From a virus, in the IMG/VR virus record IMGVR_UViG_3300037852_000148, positions 1-37,098 of that record: a DNA stretch of 37,098 bases, one strand, 5' to 3'. A model generated the notes under the pieces. It saw only the letters and a list, made by a program, of their open reading frames with translations. It did no database searches and had not been told where the DNA came from. Positions 17,037 to 23,766 of the stretch are shown one piece after another. Made by a program: the position numbers and the translations under genes. Position 1 is the stretch's first letter. Every line of letters begins with the position of its first letter.

Positions 17037-17072
17037 ATGGACGTCCATACGCTTCCAAGAGCATCCTGTCAA
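17037..17072 (-). promoter_or_regulatory. Leftward promoter with overlapping palindromic operator
   Basis: Minus-strand TTGACA (17067-17072) and a weaker TATGGA (17044-17049) are 17 bases apart. The palindrome ATGGACGTCCAT (17037-17048) covers the -10 and the transcription start area and ends one base before the RHH start codon. Transcription would start almost at the ATG, suggesting a leaderless or very short leader mRNA, repressed by the RHH protein itself. Confidence 0.6.
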
Positions 17073-17156
17073 TAGTACCTTTTTTGGTTCATGCCGAATA
17101 TTATCACTTGATATAGGGTTGGACCTTGTAAGCTTCTCCAGCCTTGATGGTCCAAA

Positions 17157-17417
17157 ATGGCTTTGACCCTGAATATCACTACGGCTACAGCCCTTAAGTC
17201 TCAGCCTGGCCAAGTTATATCGTTTGCGGTCCTTGTGGCTGGCGCCGCTGGAACCATCAACGATTGCACCACGACGGGCGCGGCCGCCGCCTCCAATGCG
17301 GTCTGTGCCATGCCGGCGGCCGTCACGGCCGGGTTTGTCCCTGTCAACGTGAACACCACGGCCGGGATCGTTGTGGCTCCCGGCGCTGCGCAAGTCGTGG
17401 CGGTCCAGTGGCAATGA
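17157..17417 (+). CDS. Small virion protein, decoration or fibre-associated
   Basis: 86 aa, rich in Ala, Val, Thr and Gly with beta-strand character (LTLNITTATALKSQPGQVIS; GIVVAPGAAQVVAVQWQ) and two Cys. It precedes and overlaps the tail-fibre gene (ATGA at 17414-17417), so it is likely a fibre partner or capsid decoration protein. No named family. Confidence 0.6.
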   Translation: MALTLNITTATALKSQPGQVISFAVLVAGAAGTINDCTTTGAAAASNAVCAMPAAVTAGFVPVNVNTTAGIVVAPGAAQVVAVQWQ

Positions 17418-19195
17418 GAATGGGCTGTTACCTCCTAAGCGTCATCGGGTCTGCAATCATTTCGATGATGGCGGCGGACCCCGCCTTGTGCCAGGGGGCT
17501 GCTCTTCCGGGCAGCTATGTGATGATCTCGCCGGTTGGGGGAGGCAATCTCGCGCCGCGCCCGCTTGTTTCGGCTGATCTATTTCAGGGCGGGTCATGCC
17601 CGAGCGGGCAGTTTTTCCAAAACAACTCCGGCACAATTGCGTGCTCGCCTGCCGGCACCGGCAGCGTTACCAGTGTCGGTCTTACGGTCCCGCCGTTCCT
17701 GACTGTTGGCGGTTCTCCAGTAACGACAAGTGGAACGCTTGCCGTCACGGCGACAAGCGAAGCGCAAAACCTTTTCCTAGCATCTCCAAACGGATCGGCT
17801 GGGCCGATGACGCCTAGGGCTATCTTTCCTCCCGACATAACCACGGCTCTCACCACACCGCCGTCCATCGGGGCCACGACACCTAACTCCGGAAATTTCA
17901 CGACGCTTGCGGATAACGCTGAGACGATCACGGCACTGACAAACACCAATGCCACGTTGACTATGGCCGGACTCAGCGGGTCGATAGCCGGAACCTCAAT
18001 CATAATGCAGAAGGTTGCCGGCGCGCAGTTCAATGCAATCACGGGGGAGGTTGGGTCGAGCGTTCGATGGAACATGCTTATAGGCGACAACTCTACGGAA
18101 AGCGGCTCGAACGCTGGCAGCAATTTTTCTCTGGATCGATATTCCGATGCCTCGGCCTTCATCGACTCCGTGATCATAGCGAATCGAAAGACCGGTCAAA
18201 TCATCATGGGCAATTCGTCAGGATGGTTGACGGCTCTGACAGGCCTGTCGGCAACCGAAGTTCTTGCAAACGTTGATGCGCTCTCCCGCATTGGCGGAAT
18301 GGGTCTTCTTGGTGCGTCACGGTCCAGCGACACGGCGATTGTCGGCGGCAATGGAACGTTTGGCGTCGGTGCGTTCGGGATCAACGATAACGGCTCCGTC
18401 GCGGAAACGGTTCATGGCATCTATTCGGAAGGTCGACAGAATTCCACCATTGCCACGGCAACCATTGGGCTTGAGATTTCGATTCTCAGCTATAACACCC
18501 TGGCTGCAATCAATCCTTACACCATGATCGCAACCGGCCAGACCATGGGGCTATGGATCGGCGCCGGTCGGCCTGATGTGCCGCTGGCGAACAAGAATGT
18601 CTCAGCCGCAATCGGCATTATCACGGCTGGGTCAAGCGTTCTTTTCAATGAAGGAATTATTTTTGGAACCGCATCGATTGTTTCCACTGGCATCGGGGCA
18701 ATCGCCATCGACCTGCCTATCAACTACGCTATTTCACAGCGCAACCCAACGAATGCCGCGACGCAATCGTTCATTCAGTTCAACGAAGCAAGCGGAAACG
18801 ATGTCCTTGGGCTAGTCTTCACGGGAGGCTTTGCCTTCATTCAAGACGTGACGACAACCACAAACCCGATGCAGGTGTCCAAGATCGGGGTGCAATCTCC
18901 AGCCTTTGGCGGCAGCGGCGCGGCCCCGACAAACACAGGGACATGCGCGATAAACACAATCACGCCCAGCAACACAATTGGCTCGTTCAAATATAACGGA
19001 GCCTGCTCATCTCCAGGTAGTGTCATATTGAATTTTGCTGAGACTGCACCAAATGGATGGACGTGCAAATTCAATAATATAACTCAAGCCGTGACGTACA
19101 ACCAGAATCAGCTTAACACCACGGCGGCCGGATATGCGACAACGCCTTCCGCAAATGCTTCTGATCTAGTCAGCTACCACTGTTTCTTCTATTGA
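17414..19195 (+). CDS. Tail fibre / receptor-binding protein with N-terminal hydrophobic leader
   Basis: Start fixed at ATG 17414 by the ATGA overlap. The 593-aa product opens with MRMGCYLLSVIGSAIISMM and ALCQG, which looks like a secretion signal. Residues 65-115 hold the very common fibre module GSVTSVGLTVPPFLTVGG...TTSGTLAVTA...NLFLASPNG. A long beta-rich shaft with Gly/Ser/Asn repeats follows. The C-terminal 80 residues are the widespread fibre tip with GTCAINTITPSNTIGSFKYN, FAETAPNGWTCKF and a final SYHCFFY. It probably contacts the host receptor. The second adsorption cluster lies at 2844-6702, so this phage encodes fibres in two places. Confidence 0.75.
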   Translation: MRMGCYLLSVIGSAIISMMAADPALCQGAALPGSYVMISPVGGGNLAPRPLVSADLFQGGSCPSGQFFQNNSGTIACSPAGTGSVTSVGLTVPPFLTVGGSPVTTSGTLAVTATSEAQNLFLASPNGSAGPMTPRAIFPPDITTALTTPPSIGATTPNSGNFTTLADNAETITALTNTNATLTMAGLSGSIAGTSIIMQKVAGAQFNAITGEVGSSVRWNMLIGDNSTESGSNAGSNFSLDRYSDASAFIDSVIIANRKTGQIIMGNSSGWLTALTGLSATEVLANVDALSRIGGMGLLGASRSSDTAIVGGNGTFGVGAFGINDNGSVAETVHGIYSEGRQNSTIATATIGLEISILSYNTLAAINPYTMIATGQTMGLWIGAGRPDVPLANKNVSAAIGIITAGSSVLFNEGIIFGTASIVSTGIGAIAIDLPINYAISQRNPTNAATQSFIQFNEASGNDVLGLVFTGGFAFIQDVTTTTNPMQVSKIGVQSPAFGGSGAAPTNTGTCAINTITPSNTIGSFKYNGACSSPGSVILNFAETAPNGWTCKFNNITQAVTYNQNQLNTTAAGYATTPSANASDLVSYHCFFY

Positions 19196-19207
19196 AAGTC
19201 AGGTTTC

Positions 19208-19594
19208 ATGCTAAAATGGGTTTCTATATGTTTCATGCTTGGTGTGTCGTGTCCTGCTTTGGCTCTCGATTGGTCTCAGCCGATCTTTGACGAGCAAGGA
19301 AAGACGATCCCAGATTGCCCGTTGGCCGGCAATGTTCCAGAGCCGGGTTGCTCCAAGTTTTTGACTCTCGGTTCCATGACGGCGCGCGCGCTCTTTGCGC
19401 CTGACCCGCAAGGAACTTCCACTCTTCCTGAGCAAAAGGCGCAAGCCGGAAAACTCGGGCTCGAAATCATCGAACACCCGGACATGACGCCAACCCCCGA
19501 TCAGTTGAAAATGGCTCGTGATGCGATCGGCAAAATGGGCTCACCACTCGCCGTCGCGCGTGGTTGGGAAATCTTGGACAAGGCGGTTAAATGA
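19208..19594 (+). CDS. Secreted protein of unknown function in fibre-lysis operon
   Basis: 128 aa with signal peptide MLKWVSICFMLGVSCPALA. The mature part has DWSQPIFDEQGKTIPDCPLAG, a second Cys in PGCSKFLTLGS and a helical C-terminus (PTPDQLKMARDAIGKMG). I have an impression of similar proteins next to fibre genes in alphaproteobacterial phages, but no function. GTCAGG lies five bases before the ATG. Coupled to the next gene by ATGA. Confidence 0.65.
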   Translation: MLKWVSICFMLGVSCPALALDWSQPIFDEQGKTIPDCPLAGNVPEPGCSKFLTLGSMTARALFAPDPQGTSTLPEQKAQAGKLGLEIIEHPDMTPTPDQLKMARDAIGKMGSPLAVARGWEILDKAVK

Positions 19595-19740
19595 GTCCAG
19601 CTTACGTATGGTGCGTTATTGCCGGGATCGTTCTTGGGATCATGGCAGCTCATCTTCGTAATTCGGCGAACTCAAACCGATCCGAAGAAGCCTATTATTG
19701 CGAAAGAGACGGGAGCAATTGTGAACTTTTTCGGCATTGA
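19591..19740 (+). CDS. 49-aa membrane peptide
   Basis: Starts in the stop of the preceding gene (ATGA) and has one N-terminal membrane helix (YVWCVIAGIVLGIMAAHL), then a polar tail with two Cys. Single-helix peptides in this position of late operons can be lysis accessory or spanin-like proteins; that remains a guess. Confidence 0.55.
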   Translation: MSPAYVWCVIAGIVLGIMAAHLRNSANSNRSEEAYYCERDGSNCELFRH

Positions 19741-19939
19741 AATCAGCGATGTGCGGTTCGAGGCGGCGATGACGGCGGCGAGAGCGGGAATTTTTCCACG
19801 TGTTCTTGTGAACATAGACGGAAGGACACTTAGGAATTCCCTTGGTTTTGAAACGGGCGACGTTGCAGCGCCGCCCGTTTGGAGTGTGTACGATGTTAGT
19901 CGTGAGTCGTTACCGCGACGGACCCGCCCGCGAATCTGA
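19721..19939 (+). CDS. Small unknown protein overlapping the membrane peptide
   Basis: GTG 19721 has GGGAG six bases upstream. The 72-aa product (NFFGIEISDVRFEAAMTAARAG...) is soluble and mixed helix/strand. It overlaps the previous gene by 20 bases and the convergent leftward gene by 44 bases at its end, so its last 15 codons share DNA with that gene. Not recognised. Confidence 0.5.
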   Translation: MNFFGIEISDVRFEAAMTAARAGIFPRVLVNIDGRTLRNSLGFETGDVAAPPVWSVYDVSRESLPRRTRPRI

Positions 19940-20162
19940 CAGTGGTGTGGGCGTCGCGGACAAATCCGGAAAGTTTACCGGAGTCGATGACGATATGGCC
20001 GCTTGCGCCCTGGCCGTTGCTAATTCGGCCCTCGTGATCGGCCATGATCTTCGCCGCGTTCGCCTCCAAGCTTGCAATGTCTCCAGCCGTATAGCCTGGA
20101 AGCACGGTAGGTGAAAGCCTAGATGAAACCGCAAGAGCTTGACGTTGATGATGTTTTGCCAT
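19896..20162 (-). CDS. Leftward gene with its own regulated promoter, unknown protein
   Basis: 88 aa, soluble. GGAG lies eight bases before ATG 20162. The product is Ala/Gly/Ser/His rich: a basic start (MAKHHQRQAL), an Ala-rich helix (SLEANAAKIMADHEG) and a strand-rich end. It is transcribed against the lysis genes from a promoter overlapped by a 15-bp palindrome. Function unknown; as the third leftward unit in the late region it may be expressed from the prophage. Confidence 0.55.
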   Translation of the reverse strand: MAKHHQRQALAVSSRLSPTVLPGYTAGDIASLEANAAKIMADHEGRISNGQGASGHIVIDSGKLSGFVRDAHTTVRFAGGSVAVTTHD

Positions 20163-20196
20163 TTTCTACTTCTCCATGTTCGGTATGAACGAAGTA

Positions 20197-20225
20197 GATA
20201 TACAGTATATCCACCAGTAAGTCAA
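20197..20225 (-). promoter_or_regulatory. Leftward promoter with palindromic operator
   Basis: Minus-strand TTGACT (20220-20225) and TATATC (20197-20202) with a 17-base spacer. The near-perfect palindrome GATATACAGTATATC (20197-20211) covers the -10. The same 80-base gap holds the ribosome site (AGGAAAG) of the divergent holin-like gene, so a protein bound here could affect both directions. Confidence 0.6.
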
Positions 20226-20242
20226 TAGGAAAGAAATAAAAA

Positions 20243-20560
20243 ATGTTTGGTACAAACTACAAGACTACAATGGGAGGGATAGGAGCGATCCTTACGGCTT
20301 TAGGAAGCGCCGCTCATGGCTTTAGTACCGGGGATATGCCCGAGGTCTATGCCAGCATACCGTCTCTTGTTACTGGGATTGGCTTGCTCATGGCAAAAGA
20401 CAACAATGTTACCGGCGGCTCTGTCGGCCAGACTGACGAGGCAAAGATAAGGGTTATAGCTCCCGAGGTTATTACTAATTCTGTTGTCCCTTTAAATCAG
20501 GGTCCCCCGTCACGCGAAGACAGAGCACCGGGGTTGCCGTTAAAAAGGCCAAACTTTTGA
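20243..20560 (+). CDS. Holin-like small membrane protein
   Basis: 105 aa. Two hydrophobic stretches (about residues 9-26, TTMGGIGAILTALGSAAHGF, and 37-52, ASIPSLVTGIGLLMAK) are followed by the DNNVTGG motif, a pattern common in small phage membrane proteins placed before the endolysin. The C-terminal half is polar and Pro-rich. AGGAAAG lies nine bases before the ATG, and the endolysin gene starts in its stop (TTGA). The holin role is from context. Confidence 0.6.
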   Translation: MFGTNYKTTMGGIGAILTALGSAAHGFSTGDMPEVYASIPSLVTGIGLLMAKDNNVTGGSVGQTDEAKIRVIAPEVITNSVVPLNQGPPSREDRAPGLPLKRPNF

Positions 20561-21339
20561 CCACGCTTGCCGAACGCCAAGCAGAGTTTTGCTCATATTT
20601 CTCACCGACTTATCCGATGCGGGCAGCGGCGTCGATCGGCGGTAATGCGACGCAAGAGAACCTGTGTCAGCCCGTCACGGCCGGCGCCAAGGACCATGGG
20701 TCTGACGGTACGCTGCAATGGCGAGCCGAGCGCCTAACCGGCCCTGACGGTCTACAGCCATGGTGTGCGGCTCAAGGCATACCGTGGGATACACTTAAGT
20801 CTCAAGCTCTCTTCACTATGCACGAGCTTGAGCAATCACAATATGCTACGCTCAAGGGAGATTTACGGCTTGGCTTGAAATCTCTTGAGACGATGACCCT
20901 CAATTTCTGTGATGCGTTCGAGCGGCCGAGCGCCGCCGGTCGAGAACCCGACAAGCGAATCGCCTACGCTCGTGACTGCCTTGCGATCTTGATGCGCGAT
21001 GCGCCGTCACCGTTACCTACAGCCGTTACGGGCCGCCCCAGCACGGCGCCGATCGCCGTTCCACCGATACCCTCCATGTCCTCTCTAGGAGCCTGCCAGA
21101 TGCCTATCGAATTGATCCTTCAACTTGTTGCCCCCTTGGCCGAAAATCTCGTCAGCGGACTTCTCAAGGGCGTCTTGACCCATGTGCAGGCAAACGGCCT
21201 GCCGGCATCGCCGGCCCTCCCGGCGGCGGTCCACCCTGTCCCGGCGCCAGCGGCTCCCGGACTCACGGCGGCCGATTTCGTCGCAATTGCAAAAATGATC
21301 GAGGATGCGATTTCGAAGCTACAAACAGCAAAGCAATGA
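20557..21339 (+). CDS. Endolysin with phage tail lysozyme-type domain
   Basis: 260 aa from TTG 20557, which overlaps the previous stop. Residues 1-150 match the tail-lysozyme family: SIGGNATQENLCQP with the candidate catalytic Glu34 and GSDGTLQWRAERL with the QW-x-x-R signature. The second part (from about 182) is separate: a hydrophobic amphipathic helix (MPIELILQLVAPLAENLVSGLL), a Pro/Ala linker and a terminal helix. An AGGAG eight bases before the in-frame ATG 21100 could start a separate 79-aa product. No signal peptide, so release needs the holin. It cleaves peptidoglycan at lysis. Confidence 0.75.
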   Translation: MTTLAERQAEFCSYFSPTYPMRAAASIGGNATQENLCQPVTAGAKDHGSDGTLQWRAERLTGPDGLQPWCAAQGIPWDTLKSQALFTMHELEQSQYATLKGDLRLGLKSLETMTLNFCDAFERPSAAGREPDKRIAYARDCLAILMRDAPSPLPTAVTGRPSTAPIAVPPIPSMSSLGACQMPIELILQLVAPLAENLVSGLLKGVLTHVQANGLPASPALPAAVHPVPAPAAPGLTAADFVAIAKMIEDAISKLQTAKQ

Positions 21340-21689
21340 ATCTATTGGAGCACGCTCGCGCCGTTCGCCGAAAATGGACCGAGGACCGAATTGCCAGGCT
21401 TGGCTTTCTTGTTGGGTTGGGCTGGGATGCTCAGAGGGTTGCGGACGATCCTGTTATAGCGTCCAATCGCAACAATGTATTTAGGCAGGTTCAAAGGTTT
21501 GGTTTAGGATTTCGTGCTGCCGCAAACGCAATAGCGGAGGAATTGCCGGAGAAGGTAAATTCTTGTTTAGATAAAGCAGCCTTGAAACGAGGAATTACTA
21601 GAGAAGCGATGATAAAATCATTGCTTTTTGAAATATCTTCCGACACTACCCTACTAGACAATATCTTAGATGATGGGATTAACACATGA
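21336..21689 (+). CDS. GcrA-like DNA-binding protein
   Basis: 117 aa. Residues 12-62 follow the GcrA N-terminal helix-turn-helix: WTEDRIARLGFLVGLGWDAQRVADD, then SNRNNVFRQVQRFGLGFR, equivalent to W-x-x-(E/D)R-(V/I)...G-x-S-A-x-Q-I-A...(R/S)NAVIGKxxRLGL in GcrA. Cellular GcrA is an alphaproteobacterial regulator that works with CcrM methylation at GANTC sites. The C-terminal half is helical and ends DNILDDGIN and lacks the RNA-polymerase-contact region I would expect in full GcrA. ATGA overlap with the endolysin gene. It may control late genes or redirect host cell-cycle transcription. Confidence 0.65.
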   Translation: MNLLEHARAVRRKWTEDRIARLGFLVGLGWDAQRVADDPVIASNRNNVFRQVQRFGLGFRAAANAIAEELPEKVNSCLDKAALKRGITREAMIKSLLFEISSDTTLLDNILDDGINT

Positions 21690-21867
21690 AAATGTCTTAG
21701 GGTTCTATTTGATAAAGGACCCCGACAACTCCACTCTTACACCGCGCGACCTCATGTTTCCTAGAGTCATCGGGGCAATATTTTGTTGCTATATCGTATT
21801 ATTTTTGTTTAGAAAATGGCGATCGTTCGCGATGTTTGTGGTTCTTAATTTTAGAGATGCTCGATGA
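21670..21867 (+). CDS. 65-aa single-helix membrane protein
   Basis: Start at ATG 21670 or 21673, overlapping the previous gene by about 20 bases. One membrane helix (VIGAIFCCYIVLFLF, about residues 33-47) between a polar N-terminus and a basic stretch (RKWRSF). Its place in the lysis block suggests a holin partner or inner-membrane lysis factor. Coupled to the next gene by ATGA. Confidence 0.55.
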   Translation: MMGLTHENVLGFYLIKDPDNSTLTPRDLMFPRVIGAIFCCYIVLFLFRKWRSFAMFVVLNFRDAR

Positions 21868-22361
21868 ATTGGGTGCGGCATACAGTTGAGACTCTTCACG
21901 AGCTTTTAGACCGCGAGAATGGATTCATTCGTGGCGAAATCGATGCTGAGAGAAGAATCGTAATCGAGAGATTTAATGCGATAGGCAAGGCCACAGAGCT
22001 TGAGACAAGTGAGCTTGCCCGCCGCCTTGGTGAGCTAAACCATGCGCACGAGATTGCCAGACAGAAAGAGGTAGATTTCATCGGGCGAGAGGCATTCAAC
22101 ACCCATGTCTCTCGAACCGCTGACGATTTCGAAAGACTGAGAAAAGAGATTCAGGCGGCCGCATCGGCTTTGAATCTTGTCAAGGAACAAGCCGCCCAAG
22201 CTCTTGCTAATGCACTATCTGAGCAGTCTAAGCTCGGCGAGGCGAGATTCTCAAGGCTTGAGAAATCTCAATCCATGATGCTAGGTGGGCTGATACTCGT
22301 AGGGGTCTGCATTCCGGTTATTACAACGGTTGTCGTTCATTTTATGAGTAGCGCTCCTTGA
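21864..22361 (+). CDS. Coiled-coil protein with C-terminal membrane anchor
   Basis: 165 aa: a long charged coiled coil (about residues 5-135), then one C-terminal transmembrane helix (MLGGLILVGVCIPVITTVVVHF) and a short tail. The topology, tail anchor plus cytoplasmic coil, is frequent in phage lysis regions and could be a holin-like or antiholin-like factor. It is the last gene before attP and the terminator. Confidence 0.6.
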   Translation: MNWVRHTVETLHELLDRENGFIRGEIDAERRIVIERFNAIGKATELETSELARRLGELNHAHEIARQKEVDFIGREAFNTHVSRTADDFERLRKEIQAAASALNLVKEQAAQALANALSEQSKLGEARFSRLEKSQSMMLGGLILVGVCIPVITTVVVHFMSSAP

Positions 22362-22402
22362 TCGTTGAAAAGTTCATTTTGCCTCGATTATGATCTTATG
22401 TT

Positions 22403-22469
22403 TGATGATTTCCTTGGCGCCATGTTTTTCCGTTAATCAATTGATTTTCTTATCAATAATGATGATTTC
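22403..22469. repeat. 10-bp direct repeats beside attP (possible integrase arm sites)
   Basis: TGATGATTTC occurs at 22403-22412 and again at 22460-22469, in the 112-base gap between the last lysis gene and the att core. Integrase arm-type sites are short direct repeats of this kind; the assignment is tentative. Confidence 0.35.
22434..22446 (-). promoter_or_regulatory. IHF-type site in the attP arm
   Basis: TAATCAATTGATT fits the reverse form of the IHF consensus (YAANNNNTTGATW) at every position and includes a 12-bp palindrome. It lies about 28 bases from the attP core, as expected for an integrase complex bent by IHF. Confidence 0.5.
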
Positions 22470-22473
22470 TCTC

Positions 22474-22523
22474 TGGTGCTGCGGGCCGGGATCGGACCGG
22501 CGACCCCTCCCTTACCAAGGGAG
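22474..22523 (-). other. attP: attP core: 3' 50 bases of tRNA-Thr (GGT)
   Basis: Read on the minus strand these 50 bases form the 3' part of a tRNA: anticodon arm CTCCC-TTGGTAA-GGGAG with anticodon GGT (Thr), variable region, T arm GCCGG-TCCGATC-CCGGC, then acceptor strand CCGCAGC, discriminator A and CCA. The 5' half (D arm and acceptor 5' strand) is absent, so it is not a tRNA gene. It lies 200 bases from the integrase stop. Tyrosine-integrase phages use such tRNA 3' ends to restore the tRNA on integration, so the host site is predicted to be tRNA-Thr(GGT). Confidence 0.85.
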
Positions 22524-22547
22524 TTCCCGCCATGGAATCTAAGTGCT

Positions 22548-22572
22548 TATAAGGAAACCTCCTTATATTTTT
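22548..22572 (+). terminator. Rho-independent terminator at end of late operon
   Basis: A 7-bp stem TATAAGG/CCTTATA with a 6-base loop, followed directly by TTTTT. It would stop rightward late transcription just past attP and before it enters the convergent integrase operon. Confidence 0.65.
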
Positions 22573-22754
22573 CCGGCATTTGGGTCCGTTTCGGGCACGA
22601 TGCGTTCTTTTGGTGAGGCAGTTTTGCTACAAGGGAACTCCGCAAAACGCCTCTCCAATTCGTCAACGCGCTTGTTGACCGCGTCTATGCGTCGATGAAG
22701 GAAACTGTTTTTGTTTTCGTCTAACGTGTCAAACCATCTTACTTGATCGGCCAC
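22563..22754 (-). CDS. 63-aa coiled-coil protein after int
   Basis: GTG 22754 with AAGGGAG upstream, starting inside the end of the integrase gene (26-base overlap). The product has a helical core NSFLHRRIDAVNKRVDELERRF and a polar tail. It is the last gene of the leftward early operon. Small coiled-coil proteins follow int in other phages; function unknown. Confidence 0.5.
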   Translation of the reverse strand: MADQVRWFDTLDENKNSFLHRRIDAVNKRVDELERRFAEFPCSKTASPKERIVPETDPNAGKI

Positions 22755-23766
22755 TTATGGCTCCCTTCAACAGATCGATCTCCAGCGCATCGGCCGCGTC
22801 CCGCAAGAAGTCTGGTGCGAACTTGGCATAAACGCGGGAGGTCACCCGGCTATCGGAATGCCCGAGCATTGCCGCGATCCGATCCATGCTCACGCCGCGC
22901 TCCGCCATGAGGCAGGCAGCGGTGTGGCGCAGCACATTCGCCGTCACCCAAGGTAGGCCACAACTCCGCCCGGCGCTCGCCAGGCTTCGTTTGACACTCT
23001 TGACCGGCCTACCTGCCCATTCGATCACAAAGGGCGTCAGCGCGCCCGCGCGGGCTTCCTGTAGGGCAGCGGCGGCCGTGCGGTTCATTGGCACCGTGGG
23101 CCTGCCTTTGTGCGTCCTGGCGAGAGTTGGGTCATGCAGGTCAATGGTTTTGCCATCGAAGTCCACACGGACCCACTCCAGACTCAAGATCGCGCCAGAC
23201 CGGGCGCCAGTCGTCATGGCTAAAATCACAAAAAGCCGAACATGGGGCATATGACAAGCAGCTAGGAAACGTGCAGCCTCGTCTCTCGTTAGCCTCAAGT
23301 CTCTCGGCGGCGGGATCGGCGGCCGGTAAATCGCCGGGGCTTTGACGATCAGGTTTCGCTTCGCGGCCCATTTCAGCGCCGACCTGAGCCGGCCGAGTTC
23401 GGTCCAGATCGTTCCATCCTTACGATTATCTTGACGCCGTTTCGCCATGTAACAAATGAACTCACACTCTGACAATCCATCCGCGACAAGCGATCCAAAG
23501 AACGGAATAATGGCCTTTGCTTCATAGCCCATAGTAATAAACGAAGGTCGGCCCACAAGTGTCTCACGATATCCATTCCAGCAAAACTCCACAGTGACAG
23601 GATAGGGACGGTTGGCGATCTCGAATGCGGAGGCGAAGGATTTTAGCGTTTGCTCGGCAACACCACGACATTGGGTGCGTAGTGCTTTGCGGCGCTGGAC
23701 ACCGTTTTCACGCCACTCGGCGTACATCCAGCCACGATATTTGACGACACGGAATTTTGATGGCAT
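22729..23766 (-). CDS. int: Tyrosine-type site-specific integrase
   Basis: 345 aa. An N-terminal arm-binding part (1-70) and a core-binding SAM-like part (75-145) precede the catalytic domain. Visible catalytic residues: Arg189 (TTGARSGAI), Lys220 (HKGRP), Arg280 in VLRHTAACL, His303 in LGHSDSRVTS and Tyr313 in RVYAKF. The first His of the H-x-x-R box is Asn277 (NVLR), where related integrases have PHVLRHT. It recombines attP with the tRNA-Thr attB. The 5' end overlaps the excisionase gene by 124 bases, a lambda-like int/xis overlap that balances integration and excision. Confidence 0.9.
   Translation of the reverse strand: MPSKFRVVKYRGWMYAEWRENGVQRRKALRTQCRGVAEQTLKSFASAFEIANRPYPVTVEFCWNGYRETLVGRPSFITMGYEAKAIIPFFGSLVADGLSECEFICYMAKRRQDNRKDGTIWTELGRLRSALKWAAKRNLIVKAPAIYRPPIPPPRDLRLTRDEAARFLAACHMPHVRLFVILAMTTGARSGAILSLEWVRVDFDGKTIDLHDPTLARTHKGRPTVPMNRTAAAALQEARAGALTPFVIEWAGRPVKSVKRSLASAGRSCGLPWVTANVLRHTAACLMAERGVSMDRIAAMLGHSDSRVTSRVYAKFAPDFLRDAADALEIDLLKGAISGRSSKMV

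Noticed and set aside
16965-17414. Leftward 149-aa ORF opposite the small virion gene
   Set aside because: Arg/His/Gly-rich shadow composition; the DNA is explained by the RHH gene, its promoter and the rightward virion gene.
22474-22523. A complete tRNA-Thr gene
   Set aside because: Only the 3' part is present; upstream DNA gives no D arm or matching acceptor 5' strand.
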